Part shown: positions 8,818-18,000 of the stretch, piece by piece
Numbering within the stretch: the first letter of the stretch is position 1
Layout: each line of letters begins with the position of its first letter
From: Amycolatopsis sp. QT-25
GTDB lineage: Bacteria > Actinomycetota > Actinomycetes > Mycobacteriales > Pseudonocardiaceae
NCBI RefSeq assembly: GCF_029369745.1
Contig: NZ_CP120210.1
Location: 186,001-250,000, forward strand
Length of the DNA: 64,000 nt
Direction of reading: 5' to 3'
Translations under genes and position numbers: made by a program
The notes under the pieces: model-generated
Database searches by the model: none
Told to the model about the DNA's origin: nothing
Seen by the model: only the letters and a program-made list of their open reading frames with translations

Positions 8818-10002
8818 CTAGTCCGTCACCTCGTCGGCGATGTACTTCGCGATCTCCAGCGCGCTGGTCGCCGCCGGTGAGGGCGCGTTGAGGACGTGCA
8901 CCTGGTTCCGCGCGGTCTCGATCAGGAAGTCGTCGACGAGCGCGCCGTCCGGGCGCAGCGCCTGCGCGCGGACACCGGAGCCGTGCCGCACGATGTCGTC
9001 CTCGGTGACGGCGGGCACGAGCCGCGCGAGGCTTTCGGCGAAGCGGCGCTTCGAGAACGACCGGCGGACCTCGTCGAGGCCGGTCGGGTACGCGTACTTG
9101 CGCGCGAGCCGCCAGACGCCGGGGAAGCGGGCGACCTCGGCGAGGTCCTTCGCGGAGAAGTCGCGCCAGGTGTAGCCCTCGCGGCGCAGCGCGAGCACGG
9201 CGTTGGGGCCGGCGTGCACACTGCCGTCGAGCATGCGGGTCAGATGCACGCCGAGGAACGGCAGCGACGCGTCCGGGACCGGGTAGATCAGCCCGCGCAC
9301 CAGCCGGCGGCGTTCGGGTTTCAGTTCGTAGTACTCGCCGCGGAACGGCACGATCCGCGCGCTCGGGGTGAGCCCGGCGAGCCGCGCGACGCGGTCCGCG
9401 TGCAGGCCCGCGCAGTTGACGAGGGCGTCGGCGTGGAGCACGTCGTCGCCGGTCGCCACCTCGACACCACCGGTGCGGCCAGGGCGGATCCCCAACGCGG
9501 GCGTGCCGAGACGCAGGTCGGCGTCGGATTCGTCGAGCAGCCGCACGAGCGCGGCGCAGACGCCCGCGAAGTCGATGATGCCGGTGGATTCCACGCGCAG
9601 CGCGGCGACGCACGAGACCTCGGGTTCGTACTCGCGGGCCTCGCTCGGGGTGATCAGCTTGGCCGGGACACCGTTGGCCTCGGCCCGTTCGGCGAGCACC
9701 TTCAGCGCCGGCAGCTCCGCCTCCGAGGTGGCGACGACCAGTTTGCCGCACACTTCGACCGGCACCCCGTACTGCCGCGCGAAGTCCACAATGGACCGAT
9801 TGCCCGCGGTGGACATCCTGGCCTTGAAGGAACCCGGCTTGTAGTAGAGCCCCGCGTGCACGACGTTCGAGTTGTGCCCGGTCTGGTGGGCCGCCCAGTG
9901 GTCCTCCTTTTCGACCACCGTGACGTCCAGCCCGCGTTTGGTCAGCTCCCAGGCGGTGGCGAGCCCGACGATCCCGCCCCCGATCACTACGACAGTACGC
10001 AC
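8818..10002 (-). CDS. lhgO: L-2-hydroxyglutarate oxidase (LhgO-like FAD oxidoreductase)
   Basis: A 394-aa DAO-family flavoprotein that would oxidise L-2-hydroxyglutarate to 2-oxoglutarate. The N-terminal FAD motif VVVIGGGIVGLATAWEL and the LhgO-specific HQTGHNSNVVHAGLYYKPGS are present. The C-terminus has GSGVRAQAL and the NAPSPAATSA flavin segment. The chosen start is GTG 10002, directly before the FAD motif; the frame stays open to an ATG at 10026. The gene is divergent from the TetR gene, and twin operators lie 26-75 bases upstream, so TetR control is likely. Confidence 0.88.
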   Translation of the reverse strand: MRTVVVIGGGIVGLATAWELTKRGLDVTVVEKEDHWAAHQTGHNSNVVHAGLYYKPGSFKARMSTAGNRSIVDFARQYGVPVEVCGKLVVATSEAELPALKVLAERAEANGVPAKLITPSEAREYEPEVSCVAALRVESTGIIDFAGVCAALVRLLDESDADLRLGTPALGIRPGRTGGVEVATGDDVLHADALVNCAGLHADRVARLAGLTPSARIVPFRGEYYELKPERRRLVRGLIYPVPDASLPFLGVHLTRMLDGSVHAGPNAVLALRREGYTWRDFSAKDLAEVARFPGVWRLARKYAYPTGLDEVRRSFSKRRFAESLARLVPAVTEDDIVRHGSGVRAQALRPDGALVDDFLIETARNQVHVLNAPSPAATSALEIAKYIADEVTD

Positions 10003-10027
10003 GATCGACCAGGTTACCCGGAGCACT

Positions 10028-10045
10028 ACCTGACACCCGTCAGGT
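10028..10045. promoter_or_regulatory. Operator palindrome 1 for the TetR regulator
   Basis: ACCTGAC-ACCC-GTCAGGT is a perfect 7-base inverted repeat with a 4-base centre. It overlaps the proposed -35 element of the tetR promoter and lies 26 bases from the lhgO start. Confidence 0.75.
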
Positions 10046-10058
10046 TGACTGATAGCGT
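10030..10058 (+). promoter_or_regulatory. Candidate tetR promoter, probably leaderless
   Basis: A CTGACA -35 (10030-10035) and TAGCGT -10 (10053-10058) are separated by 17 bases. Transcription would start 7-10 bases later, essentially at the ATG at 10068. No ribosome binding site is visible before that ATG, consistent with a leaderless mRNA. Confidence 0.45.
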
Positions 10059-10077
10059 ACCTGACCGATGTCAGGTA
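10058..10077. promoter_or_regulatory. Operator palindrome 2, spanning the tetR start codon
   Basis: TACCTGAC-CGAT-GTCAGGTA is a perfect 8-base inverted repeat with a 4-base centre. It has the same half-sites as palindrome 1, with centres 31 bases (about three helical turns) apart. It covers the start codon at 10068, so bound repressor would block initiation. Confidence 0.75.
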
Positions 10078-10679
10078 AACGGTTGAGCAAGGACGAACGC
10101 CGGGAGCGGATCCTGGCCGCGGCGGCGCGGGTGTTCGCGGCGTCCGGGTACGACCTGGCCGGGATGCGTGAGGTCGCGACGGCCGCCGGGATCAGCACCC
10201 CCGTGCTCTACGACCATTTCCCGGCCAAGGCGGCGCTGTACGCCGGGCTTCTGGAGTCCGAAGTGGACAGTCTGCTGGCCGGCTGGGCCGAGTTGCCGTC
10301 CGCGGGCACCGCCGAGGAGCTGTTGCGCGGCCGGGTGGCGGCGATCTTCGCCTGGATGGAGACGAACGAACGCGGCTGGCGGATGATCTTCGCCGAGACG
10401 CCGTCCGACGAGGGTGTCGCCGAGGTGCACCGGCGCGGGCAGGCCAGGGCCACCGAGCGGCTGACCGAGGTGTTCGCGCGCGTGCCCGGCCTGGCGCTGA
10501 CCGCGGACCTGCCGCGCGACCGCGCGAACGAAGCGCTCGCCGAAGCGGCGAAGAGCGCGCTGAACGCCATCGCCACCTGGTGGTGGAGCAACCGGGACAT
10601 CCCGCGGGAGCAGGTCGTCGCGCTCACGACGGATCTGTTGTGGCGCGGACTGGGGAACCTGATCCAGGAGGACGTATGA
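10068..10679 (+). CDS. TetR family transcriptional repressor
   Basis: A 203-aa regulator. The N-terminal helix-turn-helix (about residues 10-56) reads RERILAAAARVFAASGYDLAGMREVATAAGISTPVLYDHFPAKAAL in short, the classic TetR pattern. The C-terminal part is the ligand-binding domain with a WWSNRDIPREQV segment typical of actinobacterial members. The gene begins inside operator 2 and overlaps the next gene by 4 bases (ATGA). Autoregulation and control of lhgO are inferred from the operator positions. Confidence 0.9.
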   Translation: MSGKRLSKDERRERILAAAARVFAASGYDLAGMREVATAAGISTPVLYDHFPAKAALYAGLLESEVDSLLAGWAELPSAGTAEELLRGRVAAIFAWMETNERGWRMIFAETPSDEGVAEVHRRGQARATERLTEVFARVPGLALTADLPRDRANEALAEAAKSALNAIATWWWSNRDIPREQVVALTTDLLWRGLGNLIQEDV

Positions 10680-11179
10680 GCACCGAGACCACCGAGCGGT
10701 ACCGCCGGGCCCTCGAGACCAGGGACGTCGAACTCGCGCTGAACGCCTTCGCACCGGACGCCGTGGTGCGTTCGCCGCTGACCGACCGGGTCCGGTTCAC
10801 CGGCCACGCGGAGCTCAGGCCGCTGCTGGAAGTCGCGTACACGCATCTGCGCGACGTCCGGTTCCACACCGACACCGGTGACGGGCGGACGCGGGTCGTC
10901 GTCTACACCGCGCGCATCGGCGGTGAGGAGATCGAAGAGGCGGCGGTACTGAAACTCGGCGAAGACGGGCTCATCGCCGAAGTGACGTTGTTCGTGCGGC
11001 CCCTGCCCGGCCTCGTCGCGCTGATGGACGCCTTCGGTCCGGACATCGCGCGCCGCAACGGCCGCACCTTCGCGGCCCGGCTCCTGGCGGTGGCCGCGAA
11101 ACCCCTGCTGGCCACGGTGCGGTCCGGTGACCGCCGTGCCGTCCCGCTCGCCGGACCGAGGGGCCTTCACGTCCGCTGA
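10676..11179 (+). CDS. NTF2/SnoaL-like fold protein
   Basis: A 167-aa protein starting at the ATG that overlaps the tetR stop. The first 110 residues follow the nuclear transport factor 2 / SnoaL-like layout: RYRRALETRDVELALNAFAPDAVVRSP, then FTGHAEL, and later a strand-rich part ending LIAEVTLFVRPLPG. Such small alpha+beta barrels are isomerases, hydrolases or ligand binders, and no catalytic set is clear here. Translational coupling to TetR suggests a role in handling the same ligand (inference). Confidence 0.7.
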   Translation: MSTETTERYRRALETRDVELALNAFAPDAVVRSPLTDRVRFTGHAELRPLLEVAYTHLRDVRFHTDTGDGRTRVVVYTARIGGEEIEEAAVLKLGEDGLIAEVTLFVRPLPGLVALMDAFGPDIARRNGRTFAARLLAVAAKPLLATVRSGDRRAVPLAGPRGLHVR

Positions 11180-11206
11180 TCGAGCACGGGAACCGGAACG
11201 CCTTCT

Positions 11207-11255
11207 CGACGATGGAGGAATGGGGACCCTCAACGTCCCGATTCCTCCATCGTCG
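11207..11255. terminator. Bidirectional hairpin between convergent genes
   Basis: Perfect 15-base arms (CGACGATGGAGGAAT and its complement) flank an inner GGGAC...GTCCC stem. The hairpin sits between the stops of the NTF2-like gene (11179) and the MFS gene (11308). Confidence 0.65.
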
Positions 11256-11307
11256 TGAGCGGTCCCCCTCATGACCGCCCGTGCCCTTCAAGTCTGTGAA
11301 GGTCGCT

Positions 11308-12855
11308 TCAGCCCACCGAAACCGGTGTAGCAAGCGAAGTTTCTTCCGGGTCTTCGAGAACCTTCGGCACTCCGCGCAGACTGAACAACGCGCTGACCGC
11401 CAGCAACGCCATCAGCCCCGCCGAGCACAGCATGGTCACCTGCAACCCGTCGACGAACGCCGACTTCGCACTGGCCAACACCAGCGCTCCTTGCTCGGGC
11501 GGCAGCTGTGCCGCGGCCTGGACGGCCCCGCCGAGGGTGTCCGAGATCGCTTCGGGCGGCACGCCCGCCGGGATGACGAGTTCGCTCCGGTACAGCGCGC
11601 CGAGCACACTGCCGAGGACGGCGATCCCCAGCGCCCCGCCGAGTTCGGTCGCCGTCTCGGAGATCGCCGACGCCGCGCCCGCCCTGGCCTTCGGCACGAC
11701 CCCGAGCACCGTGTCCGTCGCGACGGTGAGGATCAGCGCCAGCCCCACCCCGAAGACGATCATCGCCGCGAGCAGGTCCGTGTAGACGATCGTCACGCCG
11801 ATGCTCGAGTACAACGCGAAGCCGACCGCCGACAGGGCACAGCCGAGCGCGATCGTGGCGGCACGACCGAAGGCCTTGATGGCCGGCGGCGCGAGCACCC
11901 CGCCGAGGATGGCGCCGCCCATCCCCGGCAGCCCGGCGAGCCCGGACTCCAGTGGCGACCAGCCCGCCACCAGTTGCAGGTACTGCGCGAACATCAGCGA
12001 CACCGCGAGCTGCGCGAACATCGCCAGGATCGTGGTGCCGACGGTCGCCGAGAACGCCCGCTGCGCGAACAGCCGCAGGTCCATCAGCGGTTCGGCCAGC
12101 CGCGGCTGCCGCAGGACGAACGCGAGCAGGCAGCCCGGCCCGAGCACGGCCGCGACCACGACGTCCCAGTGTCCCCAGCCCTGGTAGGCGACTTCTTTGA
12201 TGGTATAGACGATCCCGACCATGCCGACGACGGAGAGCAGCACGCTGGGCACGTCGATCCGCTGGGACACCGGATTCTTCGATTCGGGCAGGATCAGCGC
12301 GCCGGCGAGCACCATGACCACCACCACCGGCACGTTGACCAAGAACACCGAACCCCACCAGAAACGCTCGAGCAGCGCCCCGCCGACGAGCGGCCCCATG
12401 CCGAAACCGAGGATCGTCAGCCCGCTCGAAACGCCGATCACGGCCGCGCGTTCCTTGCCGGTGAACACGTTCCGCACGATCGACAACGTCGACGGCATCA
12501 GGGTCGCGGCGGCGATCCCGAGCAGCGCGCGGGCGGCGATCAGGAGTTCCGCGGTCGGCGCGTACGCCGTGAGCACCGAAGCGGCACCGAACAGCGACGC
12601 CCCGATGAGCAGCAGCTTCTTCCGGCCGACGCGGTCGCCGATGTTGCCCATCGTGATCAGCAGTCCGGCGAGCGCGAAGCCGTACGCGTCCGCGATCCAC
12701 AGCAGTTCCGTGGTCGACGGGTGCAGCTGCTCCGAAAGCGACGGCAGCACCAGGTGCAGCACGGTCAGGTCGATCGCGATCAGCAGCTGCGCCAGCACGC
12801 AGACCACGACGGTGCCGATCTTGCGGCCCTTCCCGATGGTCACCGCGCCGTTCAC
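11308..12855 (-). CDS. MFS drug exporter, DHA2 (EmrB/QacA) type
   Basis: A 515-aa integral membrane protein with about 14 hydrophobic helices. The N-terminal DLTVLHLVLPSL, the loop 2-3 motif GNIGDRVGRKKLL and a mid-protein GPLVGGALL are those of DHA2 proton-driven multidrug exporters. The start at 12855 overlaps the stop of the C45 hydrolase gene by 4 bases, so exporter and hydrolase are translationally coupled. Substrate unknown; a compound acted on by the hydrolase is a reasonable guess. Confidence 0.9.
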   Translation of the reverse strand: MNGAVTIGKGRKIGTVVVCVLAQLLIAIDLTVLHLVLPSLSEQLHPSTTELLWIADAYGFALAGLLITMGNIGDRVGRKKLLLIGASLFGAASVLTAYAPTAELLIAARALLGIAAATLMPSTLSIVRNVFTGKERAAVIGVSSGLTILGFGMGPLVGGALLERFWWGSVFLVNVPVVVVMVLAGALILPESKNPVSQRIDVPSVLLSVVGMVGIVYTIKEVAYQGWGHWDVVVAAVLGPGCLLAFVLRQPRLAEPLMDLRLFAQRAFSATVGTTILAMFAQLAVSLMFAQYLQLVAGWSPLESGLAGLPGMGGAILGGVLAPPAIKAFGRAATIALGCALSAVGFALYSSIGVTIVYTDLLAAMIVFGVGLALILTVATDTVLGVVPKARAGAASAISETATELGGALGIAVLGSVLGALYRSELVIPAGVPPEAISDTLGGAVQAAAQLPPEQGALVLASAKSAFVDGLQVTMLCSAGLMALLAVSALFSLRGVPKVLEDPEETSLATPVSVG

Positions 12856-13943
12856 CTCGACACGCCGAAGGTGAGTTCCGGCGAGTGCCGCGCGGTGCCG
12901 TTGTCGCCGTCACCGAGGTAGAACCGGGTGCTCATCGTGCGGGCCGCCGGGTCGAGGACGCTGCGCCACAACGTCCGCCACGGCGCGCCGGGCTCGACCG
13001 CGAAGGACACCGCGTCGAGCGCGTCGCGCGGCCCGGCGCCGGCTTCCTTGGTGAGGGTGCGGAGCCGTTCGTAGGTGCGCATGGTCTCCGGGTTGTCCTC
13101 GGGCAGCGCGTCGAGGTCCGGATGGCGGTGCAGCAGGTGATTCGTGACGCACAGCGGCCCTTCGGCGACCTCGACGAAGTACTCGACGTCGTGCTCCCCG
13201 CGTTCGTGGACGAAGCCGCGGCCGGAGGCGTCGGCGACGATGTAGTGGCAGGGCGCGCCGTGCGTGTACTGCTTGGCGAGCATCAGCGCTTCTTTGGCTT
13301 CGTCGACGGTTTCACAGGTGTCCAGCAGATACCGGCACACCTGCAGCACCGAGAGGCCCGCCTGAGGGTCGTGCTCCAGCGGAGTGGCCGTTTCGACGTC
13401 GGCCATCAGCAGCGCGACGACGAGCCCCGCCTCGTTGACCCCTTCCGTTGCGCCGTCCAATGTGGACATGGAAAGGGAGGTCGAGGCGATGCCGTCGTCG
13501 GGGATCGTCGTCAGCACGTAAGGCCGTGACGCCACGGGCACCGTCCCGTCGTCGACGGGTTCCTCACCCGCCAGCACCGCGCCGAGCTGGGTCCAGCTCA
13601 GGGTGAAGAAGTCGTAGTTCCGGCCGAGCGTGCTCCCCGTCCACAGCGCCGAGCAGCCCGACCCGGCGGGCAGGGCGCTCGCGTTGTCGAACGAGACCGC
13701 CGCGTCGGCGGGAAGCCCGTAGGCCTCGGCGAACCCGGCCGTGCGTTCCGCGTACTGCGGCCAGTTCCGCGCGAACCAGGTGTACCGCGCCTTGGCCACG
13801 ATCGGATCGATCGGTGGTGGCGACCAGTCGGAGCGTGCCTTCGCTTCGGCGCCGAGCGCATGGCCGATTTCGGCCTGCGTGCCGCGCGACGTCAGCTGCC
13901 GCACGGCGAGGAAGTCTTCGGGTGATCCCGCTGAGTAGGTCAT
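12852..13943 (-). CDS. C45 family autoproteolytic acyltransferase/hydrolase
   Basis: A 363-aa Ntn-hydrolase of the peptidase C45 / acyl-CoA:6-aminopenicillanate acyltransferase family. The expected self-cleavage point is Gly96-Cys97 in GSGCSALW, freeing Cys97 as the N-terminal nucleophile. GRNYDFF follows, then LDGATEGVNEAGLVVALLMAD and NHLLHRHPDLD, all family-like. These enzymes split or form amide bonds, including beta-lactam side chains and N-acyl conjugates. The chosen start is ATG 13943; an upstream extension would run through a tandem repeat. Coupled to an MFS exporter. Confidence 0.8.
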   Translation of the reverse strand: MTYSAGSPEDFLAVRQLTSRGTQAEIGHALGAEAKARSDWSPPPIDPIVAKARYTWFARNWPQYAERTAGFAEAYGLPADAAVSFDNASALPAGSGCSALWTGSTLGRNYDFFTLSWTQLGAVLAGEEPVDDGTVPVASRPYVLTTIPDDGIASTSLSMSTLDGATEGVNEAGLVVALLMADVETATPLEHDPQAGLSVLQVCRYLLDTCETVDEAKEALMLAKQYTHGAPCHYIVADASGRGFVHERGEHDVEYFVEVAEGPLCVTNHLLHRHPDLDALPEDNPETMRTYERLRTLTKEAGAGPRDALDAVSFAVEPGAPWRTLWRSVLDPAARTMSTRFYLGDGDNGTARHSPELTFGVSR

Positions 13944-13994
13944 GGGCGGAGGGTCTCCGCGACCGCTGACCGTCCGCGTACCGAACGCTGTCAG

Positions 13995-14050
13995 TGCTTG
14001 GCGGTGCTTGGCGGTGCTTGGCTGTGCCTGGCGGTGCCTGGCTGTGCCTG
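13995..14050. repeat. Ten-base tandem repeat, about 5.6 copies
   Basis: Units alternate among TGCTTGGCGG, TGCTTGGCTG, TGCCTGGCGG and TGCCTGGCTG. The array lies between the divergent C45 hydrolase start (13943) and the small membrane protein gene (14117), so it could affect spacing or promoter function on either side. Confidence 0.85.
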
Positions 14051-14116
14051 TCATCGGAATGTCATGTGCCCCCCGCGAAAGTGCTCTCACCAAGGCAACG
14101 ACAAGCGAGGGAAACC

Positions 14117-14350
14117 ATGATCGGCAACAAGGTGTACATCATCGCCGGTGGCGCCATCAGCGTCCTGTTCGTCGCGCTCGCGATGATCGAGTTCTCCACC
14201 GGCTACCCGGACGACGGCCTGCAGGACCTCCTCTACGCCGCGGTGAGCGCCGGCGCCGGCACGCTGCTGTACGTCCTCGACCGCCGTCAGCGCGACCGTC
14301 GTGCCCACGCCGCGGCGGCCGGCGACGCAACACGGCGTGACGCCCGATGA
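14117..14350 (+). CDS. Small two-helix membrane protein, unknown function
   Basis: A 77-aa protein. The ATG at 14117 follows GCGAGGGAAACC, a usable ribosome binding site. Hydrophobic helices span about residues 6-25 and 38-52, separated by an acidic loop (GYPDDGLQDL), and the tail is basic and Ala-rich. No family recognised. The stop overlaps the next start (ATGA), implying a two-gene operon of membrane proteins. Confidence 0.65.
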   Translation: MIGNKVYIIAGGAISVLFVALAMIEFSTGYPDDGLQDLLYAAVSAGAGTLLYVLDRRQRDRRAHAAAAGDATRRDAR

Positions 14351-15036
14351 GGCACATCGACGGCGGCTTCCTCGCCGCGCCGGACCAAGCCTCGCCCGAC
14401 CGCCGGGACGTGCGCAAGGACAAACCGGCACTGATGCTGACCGTCGTAGGCGCCTTCGTCGCGCTGGTCGCCGGTTACCACGTCCTCGTGGACTTCTCCC
14501 CGGCTTCACTGGTGATGACGGTGTTCGCGCTCGCCGCCGCGATCGGTGGCGGCGTGCTCACCCGACACCTGACGCGTGCCGTGCGGTTCCGGGTGCACGA
14601 ACCGAACGCGGGCCTGGTCGGCGCCGCGAAGCTGAGCGGAATGGTCGTGGCCGTCCTCGGGTTCATCGCCCTGGTCGGTTCGTTGGACGGGCCCGGCGTG
14701 CTGCGGATCATCGCGATCGCCATCGGCTGCGCGGCCATCGCCTCCGTGAAATCGCTGCACGACCGGCAATGGGTGCTCTTCGATCTGGACGCGGTCGGTG
14801 TCCGCGTCGAGCGGACCGTCGTGCCCTGGCGGGACGTCATCCGGCTCACCATCGACCCGGTCGGCCCCGGGATGACCCGGCTCGGCGCGGTCCCGGTGAA
14901 CGCGGCGCCGCTGTACGTCGCCATCCAGGACACCGAACTCGACCAGCGTCTCCTCGCCGACGCCGTCGGCCGCTTCGCGCCGCAGGGGACCTTGCTGACC
15001 CGCGCTCAGGACTCGCTGGGCGATCCGGCCAGGTGA
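14347..15036 (+). CDS. Membrane protein of unknown function, PH-like C-terminus
   Basis: A 229-aa protein with two hydrophobic helix pairs at about residues 28-65 and 95-140. A C-terminal soluble region (140-229) follows, in which VLFDLDAVGVRVERTVVPWRDVIRLTIDP resembles the strand pattern of PH-like / DUF2550-type domains. The assignment is tentative. Its 3' end overlaps the convergent SARP gene by 31 bases. Confidence 0.6.
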   Translation: MRHIDGGFLAAPDQASPDRRDVRKDKPALMLTVVGAFVALVAGYHVLVDFSPASLVMTVFALAAAIGGGVLTRHLTRAVRFRVHEPNAGLVGAAKLSGMVVAVLGFIALVGSLDGPGVLRIIAIAIGCAAIASVKSLHDRQWVLFDLDAVGVRVERTVVPWRDVIRLTIDPVGPGMTRLGAVPVNAAPLYVAIQDTELDQRLLADAVGRFAPQGTLLTRAQDSLGDPAR

Positions 15037-18000
15037 GCGGCGCCGCGCAGGCCCAGCCCTCGGCGGTAGGCCCGGTCGAAGTCGTCGCCCAGCCGCTCCC
15101 GCACGGTCGTCCGGAGCAGGGCGGCGTCCGGATCGACCGCGAACGGGGTACCCCGGATGGTGACCGCGGCGCCGATCAGGACCGCCGCCCGCTCGGCGTC
15201 GCCGCGCAGCAGCGCGACCCCGGCGAGGCCTTCGACGGCGAGGGCCACCGTGGTGCTGTCGTGCCAGCGGTCCGCCGACACGAGCGCCAGCCGGTGCAGT
15301 TCTTCGGCGCCGTCGGCGTCGCCCTCCGCGGCCAGCACCCAGCCGAGCGAAATCCTCGCGCCGGCACGGACCCCTTCGGCCGCGAACGAACCACCGGAAC
15401 ACTCCGCGAGCCCGAGTTCGCTCAGCGCGCGGGCCCCGGCCAGATCGCCCTCGTGCCGGGCGAGGAACGCCAGCCCGATGTAGCCGGCCGCCCGGCTTTC
15501 CGGCATCCCGGCGCGGCGCGCGATCTCGATGGCGAGTTCGAAATCCGCCCGCGCTCCCGCCGCGTCGCCGTGGAGCAGCTTGCTCCCGCCGCGACGGCAC
15601 AGCAGGTCCGCGTTGTCGTCGGACGCGCCGAGTTCCCGGATCAACCGCAGGGCCTCGTTCATCGTTTCGAGCGCTTCGGCTTGCCGGTTCGTCCAGATCA
15701 AAATCTGTGACAGATGGTCGAGGGCCATCGAAAGGCCCCAGCGTTCCCCGATCCGGCGGAACTCCTCCGCCCCTTCGCGCAAGAACTGTTCGGCCGTTTC
15801 GAGGTCACCTTGCATCATCGCGCGGAGGCCGTAACCGGTCGGCGCGAGAGCGAGACTCCAGGCATCGCTGTGCGCCAGCAGCGCCTGGCCGCGTTTCATC
15901 AGCGCGTCGTCGTCATCGGGCGGGCCGCTCACGACGCCCATCAGCAGCAGGAGCGCCGGGTTCCGGGGCGGTTCGACGATTGTCAGCATGAGGTCGTTCA
16001 CCAGCGGCAGATGCCTGTCGAGTGCTTCGTGACCCCGCAGTCCCGCGGCGGCGGTGAGCACGCAGAGCTGGTACTCCTCTTCGAGACCGTCCGGCGGCCG
16101 CTGTCCGAGCTGTTCGACCACTTCCAGGCTCAGCGTCGACCCTTCGAACCGGCGGCCGCGCATCCACCAGTACGTCACCAGCGAAGCCGAAAGCCGGAGC
16201 GCGATCCGCACGTCGGACTCGGCGGACCAGCGCAACGCGGCCAGGAGGTCGTCGTAGGCGGCGTCGAGCCGATCGAGCCAGACCAGCTGCTCGCCGGTGC
16301 GCACGAGCGGATCCGCCCGCTCGGCGAGGGCCAGGAAGTGCTCGGCGTGCGCGCGCCGAAGCTGCTCGGTTTCGCCGGCTTCGGCGAGTTTCCCGGCGAA
16401 GAAGGCCCGGATGGTTTCGAGCAGGCGATACCGGTCCCCGGTGCGCTCCACCAGCGATCTGTCCACAAGGGACGGAAGGAGCTCCGCGGTGTCCGGAACG
16501 GCGCAGACCGCTTCGGCGTCGGCGAGGGTCGTGCCGCCCGCGAACACGGTCAGCCGCCTGCCCAGCAGGCGTTCGTCCTCCGTCAGGAGATCCCAGCTCC
16601 ATTCGACGACGGCGCGCAGGGTGCGATGGCGGCTCTCGGCGGCCCGGCTGCCCCGCGAGAGCAACCCGAACCGGTCGTCCAGCCGAGAGGCGAGCTCGCC
16701 GACGGTCAGTGTCCGCACGCGCGCGGCGGCGAGTTCGATGGCCAGTGGCAACCCGTCGAGCGCGGCACAGATCCGCTGGACGTCGCCGGCGGTGGTGTCG
16801 TCGACGGCGAAGCCCGGATCGCCCGCTCGCGCGCGGTCGGCGAACAGCCGGACCGCGGCGAACTCCAGCGACCGGGCGGGTGGCGTACCCGGCGGTGGCA
16901 CGGCGAGCCGCGGCACGGGGGAGACGACCTCGCCGGTGATGCCCAGCGGCTCGCGGCTGGTGGCGAGCACCCGCAGCGCGGGGGCCGCGCCGAGCAGCCG
17001 GGCGGCCAGTTTCGCGGCGGCCTCGATCACATGCTCGCAGTTGTCGAGCACCAGCAGGACCGCCCGCTCGGCGAGCGCGTCGATCAGCCGCTCGAGCGGC
17101 GCGTTCTCCACCGGGGCGGTGACCGTCCCGAGCGGGACCGTGCGCAGGCCGAGCGCGGTCAGCACGGCGTGCGCCACGTCGGCGCCTTCGGTGTAGGGCG
17201 CCAGCTCGACGAAGACCACCGGCAGGTCCGTCGCGGCCGCGGTTTCGATGGCCAGCCGGGTCTTGCCCGTCCCACCGGGACCGATCAGCGTCACCAGCCG
17301 CGAGCGGTCCAGCCTGCCGAGCACGTGCCGGAGGTCGCCTTCACGGCCGATGAAGCTGGTCAGCTGGGCGGGGAGCGGTGTGGTCTTGGCGGGCGGTGTC
17401 CTGGTCTTCGGCGGCTCACCGCGCACCACGGCCAGATGTGCGGCGGCGAGATCCGGCCCTGGATCGGCGCCGAGTTCGTCGGCGAGGACCCGGCGGGCGT
17501 CCTCGAACGCGGTGAGCGCGTCGGCCTGCCGTCCCGCGGCGTGCAGCGCGCGGATCAGCAGCGCCCGCGATCGTTCCCGCAGGGGTTGGGTATCGACGAC
17601 CTCACGAAGCTCGGCGAGGACGTCTTCGTGCCTTCCCAACTCGAGTTCGGCCTCGACGCGGTCTTCGAGCGCCGACGTCTTCAGCTCGTTCAGCCTGGTG
17701 ACCTGCGGATCGCGGAACGGCGCGTCGGTGATGTCCGCGAACGCCGGGCCGCGCCAGAGACGGAGGGCGTCGTGAAGCAGTTCGGCCGCCTTCGTGGCGT
17801 CTCCCGCCGCGAGAGTGCGGCGCCCTTCGACGGCGAGGCGCTCGAACCGGTGCACGTCGACGTCGTCGGGGTTTACGGCCAGCCGGTAACCCGCCGGGCT
17901 GAACTCGACGGGTGCGAGCTCCTTCAGCGCACCGCGCAGCCGCGAGACCTGTGATTGCAGCGCGTTCGCCACACCTTCGGGTGGCTTCTCGCCGTAAAGC

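Noticed and set aside
15714-17954. 746-codon open frame on the plus strand
   Set aside because: Antisense to the SARP regulator and lacks any recognisable domain.
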